A stretch of DNA of 64,000 nt from Inia geoffrensis (taxonomy: Eukaryota > Chordata > Mammalia > Artiodactyla > Iniidae): NCBI GenBank assembly GCA_036417435.1, contig CM070904.1, forward strand, positions 21,124,835 to 21,188,834, read 5' to 3'. The first letter of the stretch is position 1; each line of letters opens with the position of its first letter. The notes below the pieces were generated by a model. That model did not search any database. It was given only the letters and a program-made list of their open reading frames with translations, and was not told the origin of the DNA. This document shows positions 6,678 through 19,947 of this stretch, one piece after another. The translations under genes and the position numbers were made by a program.

Positions 6678-9600
6678 GTGGCTGAACACACACCCCGGGG
6701 CTTTTGTAGGCTCACCCCCTGCCCCTTAACCTGCACTGCCCCGCCCCAGGCATATGGCAAGCCTTGCAAGTGGGCTACTCGGAGGTTGTCGTGGCTCGCA
6801 GGTGGGGCGACTCTAATGAAGTGGGCTGGAGGTGGGAACTTGCCTAGGAGGAGCTGTGGAGATCCGGGTTCTTCACAGCCCTTCCCTCTCAGCTCTTCCA
6901 CCATCACATGGATACACCCGGCTGTGCTTACCTGTAGGAGAGCCATGTTACATCTGCAGATTGCGGAACCACGCAGGGGAGAACAGCAGCAGCATCCTCC
7001 AGCCGCGGGACACAGGCCTGCTGAGGCTCCAGGTGTCTGACACAAGCCGAAGTCACAGAGGCCTGAGGTAAGAAAATGGGCATTTCTTAACCCCTTGCTT
7101 GCCTTGTCATTGAACGGTCCTTTTGCCTTTCAGCATAGTTTATATACAATGTTGCGTCTCTTTGACTTCTATAGCCACTTGATGCAATTATAACGGTAGC
7201 TGCACCTGTAGGGTTTCGGATTTTTTGCCCCGTTAGTTTATCGAGGAATATTTTGTAGCGTTCCCTGTGCTTTCGGGTGGGTCGCCCTTGATGAGCACTT
7301 TTTGATACGTTAAGTGTGTTTCTGTTTATCCCAATCTCCTAATTCACCCTTCCCCGGTCTCCAGTTTCCCCATGTGGGAACTCCTCGCTTCTTTCTTCCC
7401 TTTGTGAACCTGTGTTTCCTTTCTTTACTAGCTTCCTTTGTATCCCTAATTAGACTGCACACATAAGTGTTATCCTGGGATATGTGCCTTGCTGCCTCTA
7501 ATTGACCAGAATTAGGGAGATCATCTTCGGCTCGACCCATGCTGCTGCAAATACTATGAGTTCCTTTTGTTCTGTGGCTGAGTGGTAGGCGAGTGTGTGT
7601 ACGTAGCAGAACATCTTTCTCCCTTCACCCCTCGCTCGACAGTTCGTTCGTTTGTATGTCTTGGCTGTGGTCAAGGGTACCACAACCACTGACTGGGTGC
7701 AAGTGCCTCCTTCCAATGATGCTAGTCTCTGGTTATACGACCAGCAGAGTCGTTTCCGAATCTTGTGGTACCTCCAATGTTTATTTAGGTAAGGAATGTG
7801 CCTACTGATCCTCATACCTGGTGTTACCAATTTTCAATTCCACCAACAGCAATAGCTGACTTCCCTTTTTGGCATGCCCTCTTGAGCACTTAAAAGGTTA
7901 GGGTTTGACAGGACTGCAGCCAGGGAACAACTCGGCTAACTTTCTTTTCACTCTCTAATTATGACAGATCCTGATCATCTTTTCATTTGAATGTGTTCTT
8001 TTCTAAAAGATGGGTGAGTATCACTGAGTTCTTGAATGGTTCGTGCCTCAGTGTTTGGCCTGATTTGACTTAATTTCAGAGTACCTAGCCCAGGATATTT
8101 CTTGAGGGCAGGGTTGTGTTTGCAAAGCTGCAGGCCATAGACCTTGTGAATGATAGGTGCCTTTCCGCACGGTTGGTAAGGTTCTTACGTTTTGTAAGGT
8201 TGTTACGGCAGTGTGCTACAAGGCGGCAGCACTACTCCGTGTGGTCTCTGCTAACTTGAGGAAAGAAAGCCTTAGCGGTGGTCCCAGTGCTGGATTGGAA
8301 ATGGGGAGTCGAACATGGCTGAACACACACCCTTGGGCTTGTGTATGCTCACCTCCTGCCCCTTAACCTGCACTGCCACACCGCAGGCATTTTGCAAGCC
8401 TTGCAAGTGGGCTCTTCGGAGGGTGCCGTGCTTCGCAGGTGGGGCGACTCTAATGAAGAGGGCTGGAGGTGGGAACCTGCCTAGCAGGAGCTGTGGAGAT
8501 CCGGTTTCTTCACCGCTCTTCCCTCTCAGCTGCTCCACACTCATTTGGGAACAGCGGGCTCTGCTTACCTGTAGGAGGGCCACGTTGGATCGGGAGAATG
8601 TGATACCACGCAGGGGAGAATGGGCAATAGCGGTCCGCGGTGCCGCTGGTCAGGTAGCACGTCCTCCTCCCTTGCTGCCTCAGCAGCAGCATGCTCCGGC
8701 CGTGGGACCCAGGCCTGCCGAGGCTCCAGGAGCCTTACCGTGGTAACGACATCACAGAGGCCTGGGGTAACAGAGTAGGCATTTCTTAACCCCTTACTTG
8801 CCTTCTCATTGAACAGTGCTTTACCCTTTCAGCCTAGTTCATATAGAATTTTGGGTCCTTTTCAATTCTACAGCCACGTGATGCAATTATACACGTAGGT
8901 GTACCCGTAGGGTTTCGGATTCTTTGCACTCTTCGTTTATTGAGGAATGTTTTGTAGCGTTCCCTGTGCTTTCCGGTGGGTCGCCCTTGATGAGCACTTT
9001 TTGATACGTTAAGCGTGTTTCTGTGAAACCCGACCTCCTACATCACCCTTCCCTGGTCTCCAATTTCCCCCTCAGGCAACTCCAGGCTTCTTTCTTTCCT
9101 TTGTAAACCTGTGTTACCTTTGTGTACTAGCTCCCTTAGTATCCGTATTGAGATGGCAGACGTAAGTGTGATATCCTGGGATATGTGTCTTGCTGCCTCT
9201 AGTTGACCAGAATTAGTGAGGTCATCTACTGCTCTATGCATGCTGCTGCAAAGAGTTTGAGTTCGTTTTGTTCTGTGGCTGAGTGGTAGTCGACTGTGTG
9301 TAGGTAGCAGAACATCTTTCTCCATTCACCCCTCGCTGCACATTTCGTTCTTTGGATGTCTTGGCTGCGGTCATGGGTACCACAAGGACCGCTGGGGTGC
9401 AAGTGCTTCCTTCCAATGATGCTAGTCTCTGGTTATGCGACCTGCAGCGGGGTTTCCGAATCTCGTGGTACCTCCAGTGTTTACTTTGGTAAGGAATGTG
9501 CCTACTGATCCTCATACCGGCTGTTAGCAATTTACAATCCCACCAACAGCAATAGCTGGCTTCTCTTTTTGGCATGCCCTGTTGATCACTTATGATTTTA

Positions 9601-9995
9601 GGGTTTGAGAGGACTGCAGCCAGGGACCACCTCGTGTAGCTTTCTTTGCAGTCTCTAATCATGACAGATCCTGGGCATCTTTTCTTTTGAGTGTGCTGTT
9701 TTCTAAAACGCGAGTGAGTACCACTGAGTTCTTGAAAGGTTCCTGCCTCAGAGTCGGGCCTGATTTGAATTCGTTCCCGATTCCCAGCCCGGGATAATTC
9801 TTGAGGGCAGGGTTGTGTCTGCAAAGCCGCAGGCCATAGGCCTTGTTGTTGATAGGTGCCCTTCAGCACTGTTGTTAAGGTTGTTACGGCAGTGGGCCAC
9901 AAGGCGGCAGCACTACTCCGTGTCGTCTCTGGTAACATGGGGAAAGAAAGTCTTAGCGGGGGTCCCGGTGTTGGATTGGAAATGCGGAGTCGAAG
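6678..9995 (+). repeat. Repeat unit U3 (type c/gamma), 3318 bp
   Basis: Half 1 is 6678-8314 and half 2 is 8315-9995. L1 fragments lie at 7502-8035 and 9203-9736; CTCF-like motifs at 8216 (weak) and 9897 (strong). Half 1 has CAGCTCTTCCACC near 6890 and ACATCTGCAG near 6951, shared with U11 and U16, but its later part has ACGACCAGCAGAG near 7737, shared with U6, U7, U8, U13 and U18. It is therefore a mosaic. Gamma half 2 has CCGTGCTTCGC near 8427 and an E-box CACGTG at 8875-8880. Confidence 0.93.
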
Positions 9996-12900
9996 GTGGC
10001 TGAACACACACGCCTGGGCTTTTGTAGGCTCACCCCCTGCCCCTTAACCTGCACTGCCCCACCCCAGGCATATGGCAAGCCTTGCAAGTGGGCTACTTGG
10101 AGGGTGTCGTGGCTCGCAGGTGGGGCGACTCTAATGAAGTGGGCTGGAGGTGGGAACTTGCCTAGGAGGAGCTGTGGAAATCCGGGTTGTTCACAGCCCT
10201 TCCCTCTCAGCTGTTCCACCATCACATGGATACACCCAGCTGTGCTTACCTGTAGGAGGGCCATGTTGCATTGGGAGATTGCGGAACCACGCAGGGGAGA
10301 ACAGCAGCAGCATCCTCCAGCCTCGGGACACAGGCCTGCTGAGGCTCCAGGTGTCTGACACCAGCCGAAGTCACAGAGGCCTGAGGTAAGAAAATGGGCA
10401 TTTCTTAACCCCTTGCTTGCCTTGTCATTGAACGGTCCTTTTGTCTTTCACCATAGTTTATATACAATGTTGCGTCTCTTTGACTTCTATAGCCACTTGA
10501 TGCAATTATAACGGTAGCTGCACCTGTAGGGTTTCGGATTTTTTGCCCCTTTAGTTTATCGAGGAATATTTTGTAGCGTTCCCTGTGCTTTCAGGTGGGT
10601 CGCCCTTGATGAGCACTTTTTGATACGTTAAGTGTGTTTCTGTTTATCCCAATCTCCTAATTCACCCTTCCCCGGTCTCCAGTTTCCCCATGTGGGAACT
10701 CCTCGCTTCTTTCTTCCCTTTGTGAACCTGTGTTTCCTTTCTTTACTAGCTTCCTTTGTATCCCTATTTAGACTGCACACATAAGTGATATCCGGGGATA
10801 TGTGCCTTGCTGCCTCTAATTGACCAGAGTTAGGGAGATCATCTTTGGCTCGACCCATGCTGCTGCAAATACTATGAGTTCCTTTTGTTCTGTGGCTGAG
10901 TGGTAGGCGAGTGTGTGTAGGTAGCAGAACATCTTTCTCCCTTCAGCCCTCGCTCGACAGTTTGTTCGTTTGTATGTCTTGGCTGTGGTCAAGGGTACCA
11001 CAAGCACTGACTGGGTGCAAGTGCTTCCTTCCAATGATGCTAGTCTCTGGTTATACGACCTGCAGAGGCGTTTCCGAATCTTGTGGTACCTCCAATGTTT
11101 ATTTAGGTAAGGAATGTGCCTACTGATCCTCATACCTGCTGTTACCAATTTACAATTCCACCAACAGCAATAGCTGACTTCCCTTTTTGGAATGCACTCT
11201 TGAGCACTTAAAATGTTAGGGTTTGACAGGACTGCAGCCAGGGAACAACTCGGCTAACTTTCTTTTCACTCTCTAATTATGACAGATCCTGAGCATGTTT
11301 TCATTTGAATGTGTTCTTTTCTAAAAGATGGGTGAGTATCACTGAGTTCTTGAATGGTTCGTGCCTCAGTGTTTGGCCTGATTTGACTTAATTTCAGAGT
11401 ACCTAGCCCAGGATATTTCTTGAGGGCAGGGTTGTGTTTGCAAAGCTGCAGGCCATAGACCTTGTGAATGATAGGTGCCTTTCAGCACGGTTGATAAGGT
11501 TCTTACGTTTGGTAAGGTTGTTACGGCAGTGTGCTACAAGGCGGCAGCACTACTCCGTGTGGTCTCTGCTAACTTGAGGAAAGAAAGCCTTAGCGGTGGT
11601 CCCAGTGCTGGATTGGAAATGGGGAGTCGAACATGGCTGAACACACACCCGTGGGCTTGTGTATGCTCACCTCCTGCCCCTTAACCTGCACTGCCACACC
11701 CCAGGCATATCTCAAGCCTTGCAAAAGGGCTCCTCGGAGGGTGCCGTGGTTCGCACGTGGGGCGACTCTAATGAAGAGAGTTGGAGGTGGGAACCTGCCT
11801 AGCAGGAGCTGTGGAGATCCGGTTTCTTCACCGCTCTTCCCTCTCAGCTGCTCCACACTCATTTGGGAACAGCGGGCTCTGCTTACCTGTAGGAGGGCCA
11901 CGTTGGATCGGGAGAATGTGGTACCACGCAGGGGAGAATGGGCAATAGCGGTCCGAGGTGCCGCTGGTCAGGTAGCACGTCCTCCTCCCTTGCTGCCTCA
12001 GCAGCAGCATGCTCCGGCCGTGGGGCCCAGGCCTGCCGAGGCTCCAGGAGCCTTACCGTGGTAAGGACATCACAGAGGCCTGGGGTAACAGAGTAGGCAT
12101 TTCTTAACCCCTTACTTGCCTTCTCATTGAACAGTGCTTTCCCTTTCAGCCTAGTTCATATAGAATTTTGGGTCCTTTTCAATTCTACAGCCACCTGATG
12201 CAATTATACACGTAGGTGTACCCGTAGGGTTTCGGATTCTTTGCACTCTTCGTTTATTGAGGAATGTTTTGTAGCGTTCCCTGTGCTTTCCGGTGGGTCG
12301 CCCTTGATGAGCACTTTTTGATACGTTAAGCGTGTTTCTGTGAAACCCGACCTCCTACATCACCCTTCCCCGGTCTCCAATTTCCCCCTCAGGCAACTCC
12401 AGGCTTCTTTCTTTCCTTTGTAAACCTGTGTTACCTTTGTGTACTAGCTCCCTTAGTATCCGTATTGAGATGGCAGACGTAAGTGTGATATCCTGGGATA
12501 TGTGTCTTGCTGCCTCTAGTTGACCAGAATTAGTGAGGTCATCTACTGCTCTATGCATGCTGCTGCAAAGAGTTTGAGTTCGTTTTGTTCTGTGGCTGAG
12601 TGGTAGTCGACTGTGTGTAGGTAGCAGAACATCTTTCTCCATTCACCCCTCGCTGCACATTTCGTTCTTTGGATGTCTTGGCTGCGGTCATGGGTACCAC
12701 AAGGACCGCTGGGGTGCAAGTGCTTCCTTCCAATGATGCTAGTCTCTGGTTATGCGACCTGCAGCGGGGTTTCCGAATCTCGTGGTACCTCCAGTGTTTA
12801 CTTTGGTAAGGAATGTGCCTACTGATCCTCATACCGGCTGTTAGCAATTTACAATCCCACCAACAGCAATAGCTGGCTTCTCTTTTTGGCATGCCCTGTT

Positions 12901-13312
12901 GATCACTTATGATTTTAGGGTTTGAGAGGACTGCAGCCAGGGACCACCTCGTGTAGCTTTCTTTGCAGTCTCTAATCATGACAGATCCTGGGCATCTTTT
13001 CTTTTGAGTGTGCTGTTTTCTAAAACGCGAGTGAGTACCACTGAGTTCTTGAAAGGTTCCTGCCTCAGAGTCGGGCCTGATTTGAATTCGTTCCCGATTC
13101 CCAGCCCGGGATAATTCTTGAGGGCAGGGTTGTGTCTGCAAAGCCGCAGGCCATAGGCCTTGTTGTTGATAGGTGCCCTTCAGCACTGTTGTTAAGGTTG
13201 TTACGGCAGTGGGCCACAAGGCGGCAGCACTACTCCGTGTCGTCTCTGGTAACATGGGGAAAGAAAGTCTTAGCGGGGGTCCCGGTGTTGGATTGGAAAT
13301 GGGGAGTCGAAG
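9996..13312 (+). repeat. Repeat unit U4 (type e/delta), 3317 bp, most divergent head
   Basis: Half 1 is 9996-11632 and half 2 is 11633-13312. L1 fragments lie at 10820-11353 and 12520-13053; CTCF-like motifs at 11534 (weak) and 13214 (strong). The head differs from other units: ATGCGGAGTCG near 9982, CACGCCTGGG near 10009, GC box lost (CCCCACCCC near 10055) and GGAAATCCGGGTTG near 10176. The 84 bp after the assembly gap match this head rather than any other unit. The second acceptor-like tract is lost (CTTTCACCATAG near 10446), as in U11 and U16. Confidence 0.94.
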
Positions 13313-16300
13313 GTGGCTGAACACACACCCCGGGGCTTTTGTAGGCTCACCCCCTGCCCCTTAACCTGCACTGCCCCGCCCCAGGCATATGGCAAGCCTT
13401 GCAAGTGGGCTACTCGGAGGGTGTCGTGGCTCGCAGGTGGGGCGACTCTAATGAAGTGGGCTGGAGGTGGGAACTTGCCTAGGAGGAGCTGTGGAGATCC
13501 GGGTTCTTCACAGCCCTTCCCTCTCAGCTCTTCCACCATCACATGGATACACCCGGCTGTGCTTACCTGTAGGAGAGCCATGTTACATCGGCAGATTGCG
13601 GAACCACGCAGGGGAGAACAGCAGCAGCATCCTCCAGCCGCGGGACACAGGCCTGCTGAGGCTCCAGGCGTCTGACACCAGCCGAAGTCACAGAGGCCTG
13701 AGGTAAGAAAATGGGCATTTCTTAACCCCTTGCTTGCCTTGTCATTGAACGGTCCTTTTGCCTTTCAGCATAGTTTATATACAATGTTGCGTCTCTTTGA
13801 CTTCTATAGCCACTTAATGCAGTTATAACGGTAGCTGCACCTGTAGGGTTTCGGATTTTTTGCCCCGTTAGTTTATCGAGGAATATTTTGTAGCGTTCCC
13901 TGTGCTTTCGGGTGGGTCGCCCTTGATGAGCACTTTTTGATACGTTAAGTGTGTTTCTGTTTATCCCAATCTCCTAATTCACCCTTCCCCGGTCTCCAGT
14001 TTCCCCATGTGGGAACTCCTCGCTTCTTTCTTCCCTTTGTGAACCTGTGTTTCCTTTCTTTACTAGCTTCCTTTGTATCCCTAATTAGACTGCACACATA
14101 AGTGTTATCCTGGGATATGTGCCTTGCTGCCTCTAATTGACCAGAATTAGGGAGATCATCTTCGGCTCGACCCATGCTGCTGCAAATACTATGAGTTCCT
14201 TTTGTTCTGTGGCTGAGTGGTAGGCGAGTGTGTGTACGTAGCAGAACATCTTTCTCCCTTCACCCCTCGCTCGACAGTTCGTTCGTTTGTATGTCTTGGC
14301 TGTGGTCAAGGGTACCACAACCACTGACTGGGTGCAAGTGCCTCCTTCCAATGATGCTAGTCTCTGGTTATACGACCTGCAGAGTCGTTTCCGAATCTTG
14401 TGGTACCTCCAATGTTTATTTAGGTAAGGAATGTGCCTACTGATCCTCATACCTGGTGTTACCAATTTTCAATTCCACCAACAGCAATAGCTGACTTCCC
14501 TTTTTGGCATGCCCTCTTGAGCACTTAAAAGGTTAGGGTTTGACAGGACTGCAGCCAGGGAACAACTCGGCTAACTTTCTTTTCACTCTCTAATTATGAC
14601 AGATCCTGATCATCTTTTCATTTGAATGTGTTCTTTTCTAAAAGATGGGTGAGTATCACTGAGTTCTTGAATGGTTCGTGCCTCAGTGTTTGGCCTGATT
14701 TGACTTAATTTCAGAGTACCTAGCCCAGGATATTTCTTGAGCGCAGGGTTGTGTTTGCAAAGCTTCAGGCCATAGACCTTGTGAATGATAGGTGCCTTTC
14801 CGCACGGTTGGTAAGGTTCTTACGTTTTGTAAGGTTGTTACGGCAGTGTGCTACAAGGCGGCAGCACTACTCCGTGTGGTCTCTGCTAACTTGAGGAAAC
14901 AAAGCCTTAGCGGTGGTCCCAGTGCTGGATTGGAAATGGGGAGTCGAACATGGCTGAACACACACCCCTGGGCTTGTGTATGCTCACCTCCTGCCCCTTA
15001 ACCTGCACTGCCACACCGCAGGCATTTTGCAAGCCTTGCAAGTGGGCTCTTCGGAGGGTGCCGTGGTTCGCAGGTGGGGCGACTCTAATGAAGAGGGCTG
15101 GAGGTGGGAACCTGCCTAGCAGGAGCTGTGGAGATCCGGTTTCTTCACCGCTCTTCCCTCTCAGCTGCTCCACACTCATTTGGGAACAGCGGGCTCTGCT
15201 TACCTGTAGGAGGGCCACGTTGGATCGGGAGAATGTGGTACCACGCAGGGGAGAATGGGCAATAGCGGTCCGAGGTGCCGCTGGTCAGGTAGCACGTCGT
15301 CCTCCCTTGCTGCCTCAGCAGCAGCATGCTCCGGCCGTGGGACCCAGGCCTGCCGAGGCTCCAGGGGCCTTACCGTGGTAAGGACATCACAGAGGCCTGG
15401 GGTAACAGAGTAGGCATTTCTTAACCCCTTACTTGCCTTCTCATTGAACAGTGCTTTACCCTTTCAGCCTAGTTCATATAGAATTTTGGGTCCTTTTCAA
15501 TTCTACAGCCACCTGATGCAATTATACACATAGGTGTACCCGTAGGGTTTCGGATTCTTTGCACTCTTCGTTTATTGAGGAATGTTTTGTAGCGTTCCTT
15601 GTGCTTTCCGGTGGGTCGCCCTTGATGAGCACTTTTTGATACGTTAAGCGTGTTTCTGTGAAACCCGACCTCCTACATCACCCTTCCCCGGTCTCCAATT
15701 TCCCCCTCAGGCAACTCCAGGCTTCTTTCTTTCCTTTGTAAACCTGTGTTACCTTTGTGTACTAGCTCCCTTAGTATCCGTATTGAGATGGCAGACGTAA
15801 GTGTGATATCCTGGGATATGTGTCTTGCTGCCTCTAGTTGACCAGAATTAGTGAGGTCATCTACTGCTCTATGCATGCTGCTGCAAAGAGTTTGAGTTCG
15901 TTTTGTTCTGTGGCTGAGTGGTAGTCGACTGTGTGTAGGTAGCAGAACATCTTTCTCCATTCACCCCTCGCTGCACATTTCGTTCTTTGGATGTCTTGGC
16001 TGCGGTCATGGGTACCACAAGGACCGCTGGGGTGCAAGTGCTTCCTTCCAATGATGCTAGTCTCTGGTTATGCGACCTGCAGCGGGGTTTCCGAATCTCG
16101 TGGTACCTCCAGTGTTTACTTTGGTAAGGAATGTGCCTACTGATCCTCATACCGGCTGTTAGCAATTTACAATCCCACCAACAGCAATAGCTGGCTTCTC
16201 TTTTTGGCATGCCCTGTTGATCACTTATGATTTTAGGGTTTGAGAGGACTGCAGCCAGGGACCACCTCGTGTAGCTTTCTTTGCAGTCTCTAATCATGAC

Positions 16301-16630
16301 AGATCCTGGGCATCTTTTCTTTTGAGTGTGCTGTTTTCTAAAACGCGAGTGAGTACCACTGAGTTCTTGAAAGGTTCCTGCCTCAGAGTCGGGCCTGATT
16401 TGAATTCGTTCCCGATTCCCAGCCCGGGATAATTCTTGAGGGCAGGGTTGTGTCTGCAAAGCCGCAGGCCATAGGCCTTGTTGTTGATAGGTGCCCTTCA
16501 GCACTGTTGTTAAGGTTGTTACGGCAGTGGGCCACAAGGCGGCAGCACTACTCCGTGTCGTCTCTGGTAACATGGGGAAAGAAAGTCTTAGCGGGGGTCC
16601 CGGTGTTGGATTGGAAATGGGGAGTCGAAG
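13313..16630 (+). repeat. Repeat unit U5 (type f/beta), 3318 bp
   Basis: Half 1 is 13313-14949 and half 2 is 14950-16630. L1 fragments lie at 14137-14670 and 15838-16371; CTCF-like motifs at 14851 (weak) and 16532 (strong). Half 1 joins a head with CAGCTCTTCCACC near 13525, a middle with CACTTAATGCAG near 13811 shared only with U9, and a b-like tail (GGAAACAAAGCC near 14894). A private change gives AGCTTCAGGCC near 14761, where others have AGCTGCAGGCC. Confidence 0.94.
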
Positions 16631-19600
16631 GTGGCTGAACACACACCCCGGGGCTTTTGTAGGCTCACCCCCTGCCCCTTAACCTGCACTGCCCCGCCCC
16701 AGGCATATGGCAAGCCTTGCAAGTGGGCTACTCGGAGGTTGTCGTGGCTCGCAGGTGGGGCGACTCTAATGAAGTGGGCTGGAGGTGGGAACTTGCCTAG
16801 GAGGAGCTGTGGAGATCCGGGTTCTTCACAGCCCTTCCCTCTCAGCTGTTCCACCATCACATGGATACACCCGGCTGTGCTTACCTGTAGGAGGGCCATG
16901 TTACATCGGCAGATTGCGGAACCACGCAGGGGAGAACAGCAGCAGCATCCTCCAGCCGCGGGACACAGGCCTGCTGAGGCTCCAGGTGTCTGACACAAGC
17001 CGAAGTCACAGAGGCCTGAGGTAAGAAAATGGGCATTTCTTAACCCCTTGCTTGCCTTGTCATTGAACGGTCCTTTTGCCTTTCAGCATAGTTTATATAC
17101 AATGTTGCGTCTCTTTGACTTCTATAGCCACTTGATGCAATTATAACGGTAGCTGCACCTGTAGGGTTTCGGATTTTTTGCCCCGTTAGTTTATCGAGGA
17201 ATATTTTGTAGCGTTCCCTGTGCTTTCGGGTGGGTCGCCCTTGATGAGCACTTTTTGATACGTTAAGTGTGTTTCTGTTTATCCCAATCTCCTAATTCAC
17301 CCTTCCCCGGTCTCCAGTTTCCCCATGTGGGAACTCCTCGCTTCTTTCTTCCCTTTGTGAACCTGTGTTTCCTTTCTTTACTAGCTTCCTTTGTATCCCT
17401 AATTAGACTGCACACATAAGTGTTATCCTGGGATATGTGCCTTGCTGCCTCTAATTGACCAGAATTAGGGAGATCATCTTCGGCTCGACCCATGCTGCTG
17501 CAAATACTATGAGTTCCTTTTGTTCTGTGGCTGAGTGGTAGGCGAGTGTGTGTACGTAGCAGAACATCTTTCTCCCTTCACCCCTCGCTCGACAGTTCGT
17601 TCGTTTGTATGTCTTGGCTGTGGTCAAGGGTACCACAACCACTGACTGGGTGCAAGTGCCTCCTTCCAATGATGCTAGTCTCTGGTTATACGACCAGCAG
17701 AGTCGTTTCCGAATCTTGTGGTACCTCCAATGTTTATTTAGGTAAGGAATGTGCCTACTGATCCTCATACCTGGTGTTACCAATTTTCAATTCCACCAAC
17801 AGCAATAGCTGACTTCCCTTTTTGGCATGCCCTCTTGAGCACTTAAAAGGTTAGGGTTTGACAGGACTGCAGCCAGGGAACAACTCGGCTAACTTTCTTT
17901 TCACTCTCTAATTATGACAGATCCTGATCATCTTTTCATTTGAATGTGTTCTTTTCTAAAAGATGGGTGAGTATCACTGAGTTCTTGAATGGTTCGTGCC
18001 TCAGTGTTTGGCCTGATTTGACTTAATTTCAGAGTACCTAGCCCAGGATATTTCTTGAGGGCAGGGTTGTGTTTGCAAAGCTGCAGGCCATAGACCTTGT
18101 GAATGATAGGTGCCTTTCAGCACGGTTGATAAGGTTCTTACGTTTGGTAAGGTTGTTACGGCAGTGTGCTACAAGGCGGCAGCACTACTCCGTGTGGTCT
18201 CTGCTAACTTGAGGAAAGAAAGCCTTAGCGGTGGTCCCAGTGCTGGATTGGAAATGGGGAGTCGAACATGGCTGAACACACACCCGTGGGCTTGTGTATG
18301 CTCACCTCCTGCCCCTTAACCTGCACTGCCACACCCCAGGCATATCTCAAGCCTTGCAAAAGGGCTCCTCGGAGGGTGCCGTGGTTCGCACGTGGGGCGA
18401 CTCTAATGAAGAGAGTTGGAGGTGGGAACCTGCCTAGCAGGAGCTGTGGAGATCCGGTTTCTTCACCGCTCTTCCCTCTCAGCTGCTCCACACTCATTTG
18501 GGAACAGCGGGCTCTGCTTACCTGTAGGAGGGCCACGTTGGATCGGGAGAATGTGGTACCACGCAGGGGAGAATGGGCAATAGCGGTCCGAGGTGCCGCT
18601 GGTCAGGTAGCACGTCCTCCTCCCTTGCTGCCTCAGCAGCAGCATGCTCCGGCCGTGGGGCCCAGGCCTGCCGAGGCTCCAGGAGCCTTACCGTGGTAAG
18701 GACATCACAGAGGCCTGGGGTAACAGAGTAGGCATTTCTTAACCCCTTACTTGCCTTCTCATTGAACAGTGCTTTCCCTTTCAGCCTAGTTCATATAGAA
18801 TTTTGGGTCCTTTTCAATTCTACAGCCACCTGATGCAATTATACACGTAGGTGTACCCGTAGGGTTTCGGATTCTTTGCACTCTTCGTTTATTGAGGAAT
18901 GTTTTGTAGCGTTCCCTGTGCTTTCCGGTGGGTCGCCCTTGATGAGCACTTTTTGATACGTTAAGCGTGTTTCTGTGAAACCCGACCTCCTACATCACCC
19001 TTCCCCGGTCTCCAATTTCCCCCTCAGGCAACTCCAGGCTTCTTTCTTTCCTTTGTAAACCTGTGTTACCTTTGTGTACTAGCTCCCTTAGTATCCGTAT
19101 TGAGATGGCAGACGTAAGTGTGATATCCTGGGATATGTGTCTTGCTGCCTCTAGTTGACCAGAATTAGTGAGGTCATCTACTGCTCTATGCATGCTGCTG
19201 CAAAGAGTTTGAGTTCGTTTTGTTCTGTGGCTGAGTGGTAGTCGACTGTGTGTAGGTAGCAGAACATCTTTCTCCATTCACCCCTCGCTGCACATTTCGT
19301 TCTTTGGATGTCTTGGCTGCGGTCATGGGTACCACAAGGACCGCTGGGGTGCAAGTGCTTCCTTCCAATGATGCTAGTCTCTGGTTATGCGACCTGCAGC
19401 GGGGTTTCCGAATCTCGTGGTACCTCCAGTGTTTACTTTGGTAAGGAATGTGCCTACTGATCCTCATACCGGCTGTTAGCAATTTACAATCCCACCAACA
19501 GCAATAGCTGGCTTCTCTTTTTGGCATGCCCTGTTGATCACTTATGATTTTAGGGTTTGAGAGGACTGCAGCCAGGGACCACCTCGTGTAGCTTTCTTTG

Positions 19601-19947
19601 CAGTCTCTAATCATGACAGATCCTGGGCATCTTTTCTTTTGAGTGTGCTGTTTTCTAAAACGCGAGTGAGTACCACTGAGTTCTTGAAAGGTTCCTGCCT
19701 CAGAGTCGGGCCTGATTTGAATTCGTTCCCGATTCCCAGCCCGGGATAATTCTTGAGGGCAGGGTTGTGTCTGCAAAGCCGCAGGCCATAGGCCTTGTTG
19801 TTGATAGGTGCCCTTCAGCACTGTTGTTAAGGTTGTTACGGCAGTGGGCCACAAGGCGGCAGCACTACTCCGTGTCGTCTCTGGTAACATGGGGAAAGAA
19901 AGTCTTAGCGGGGGTCCCGGTGTTGGATTGGAAATGGGGAGTCGAAG
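16631..19947 (+). repeat. Repeat unit U6 (type g/delta), 3317 bp
   Basis: Half 1 is 16631-18267 and half 2 is 18268-19947. L1 fragments lie at 17455-17988 and 19155-19688; CTCF-like motifs at 18169 (weak) and 19849 (strong). The L1 part of half 1 carries ACGACCAGCAGAG near 17690 as in U3 and U7, but the tail (TTCAGCACGGTTGATAAGG near 18116) and the whole of half 2, including CACCCGTGGGC near 18290, match U4. The crossover lies between about 17700 and 18116. Confidence 0.94.
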
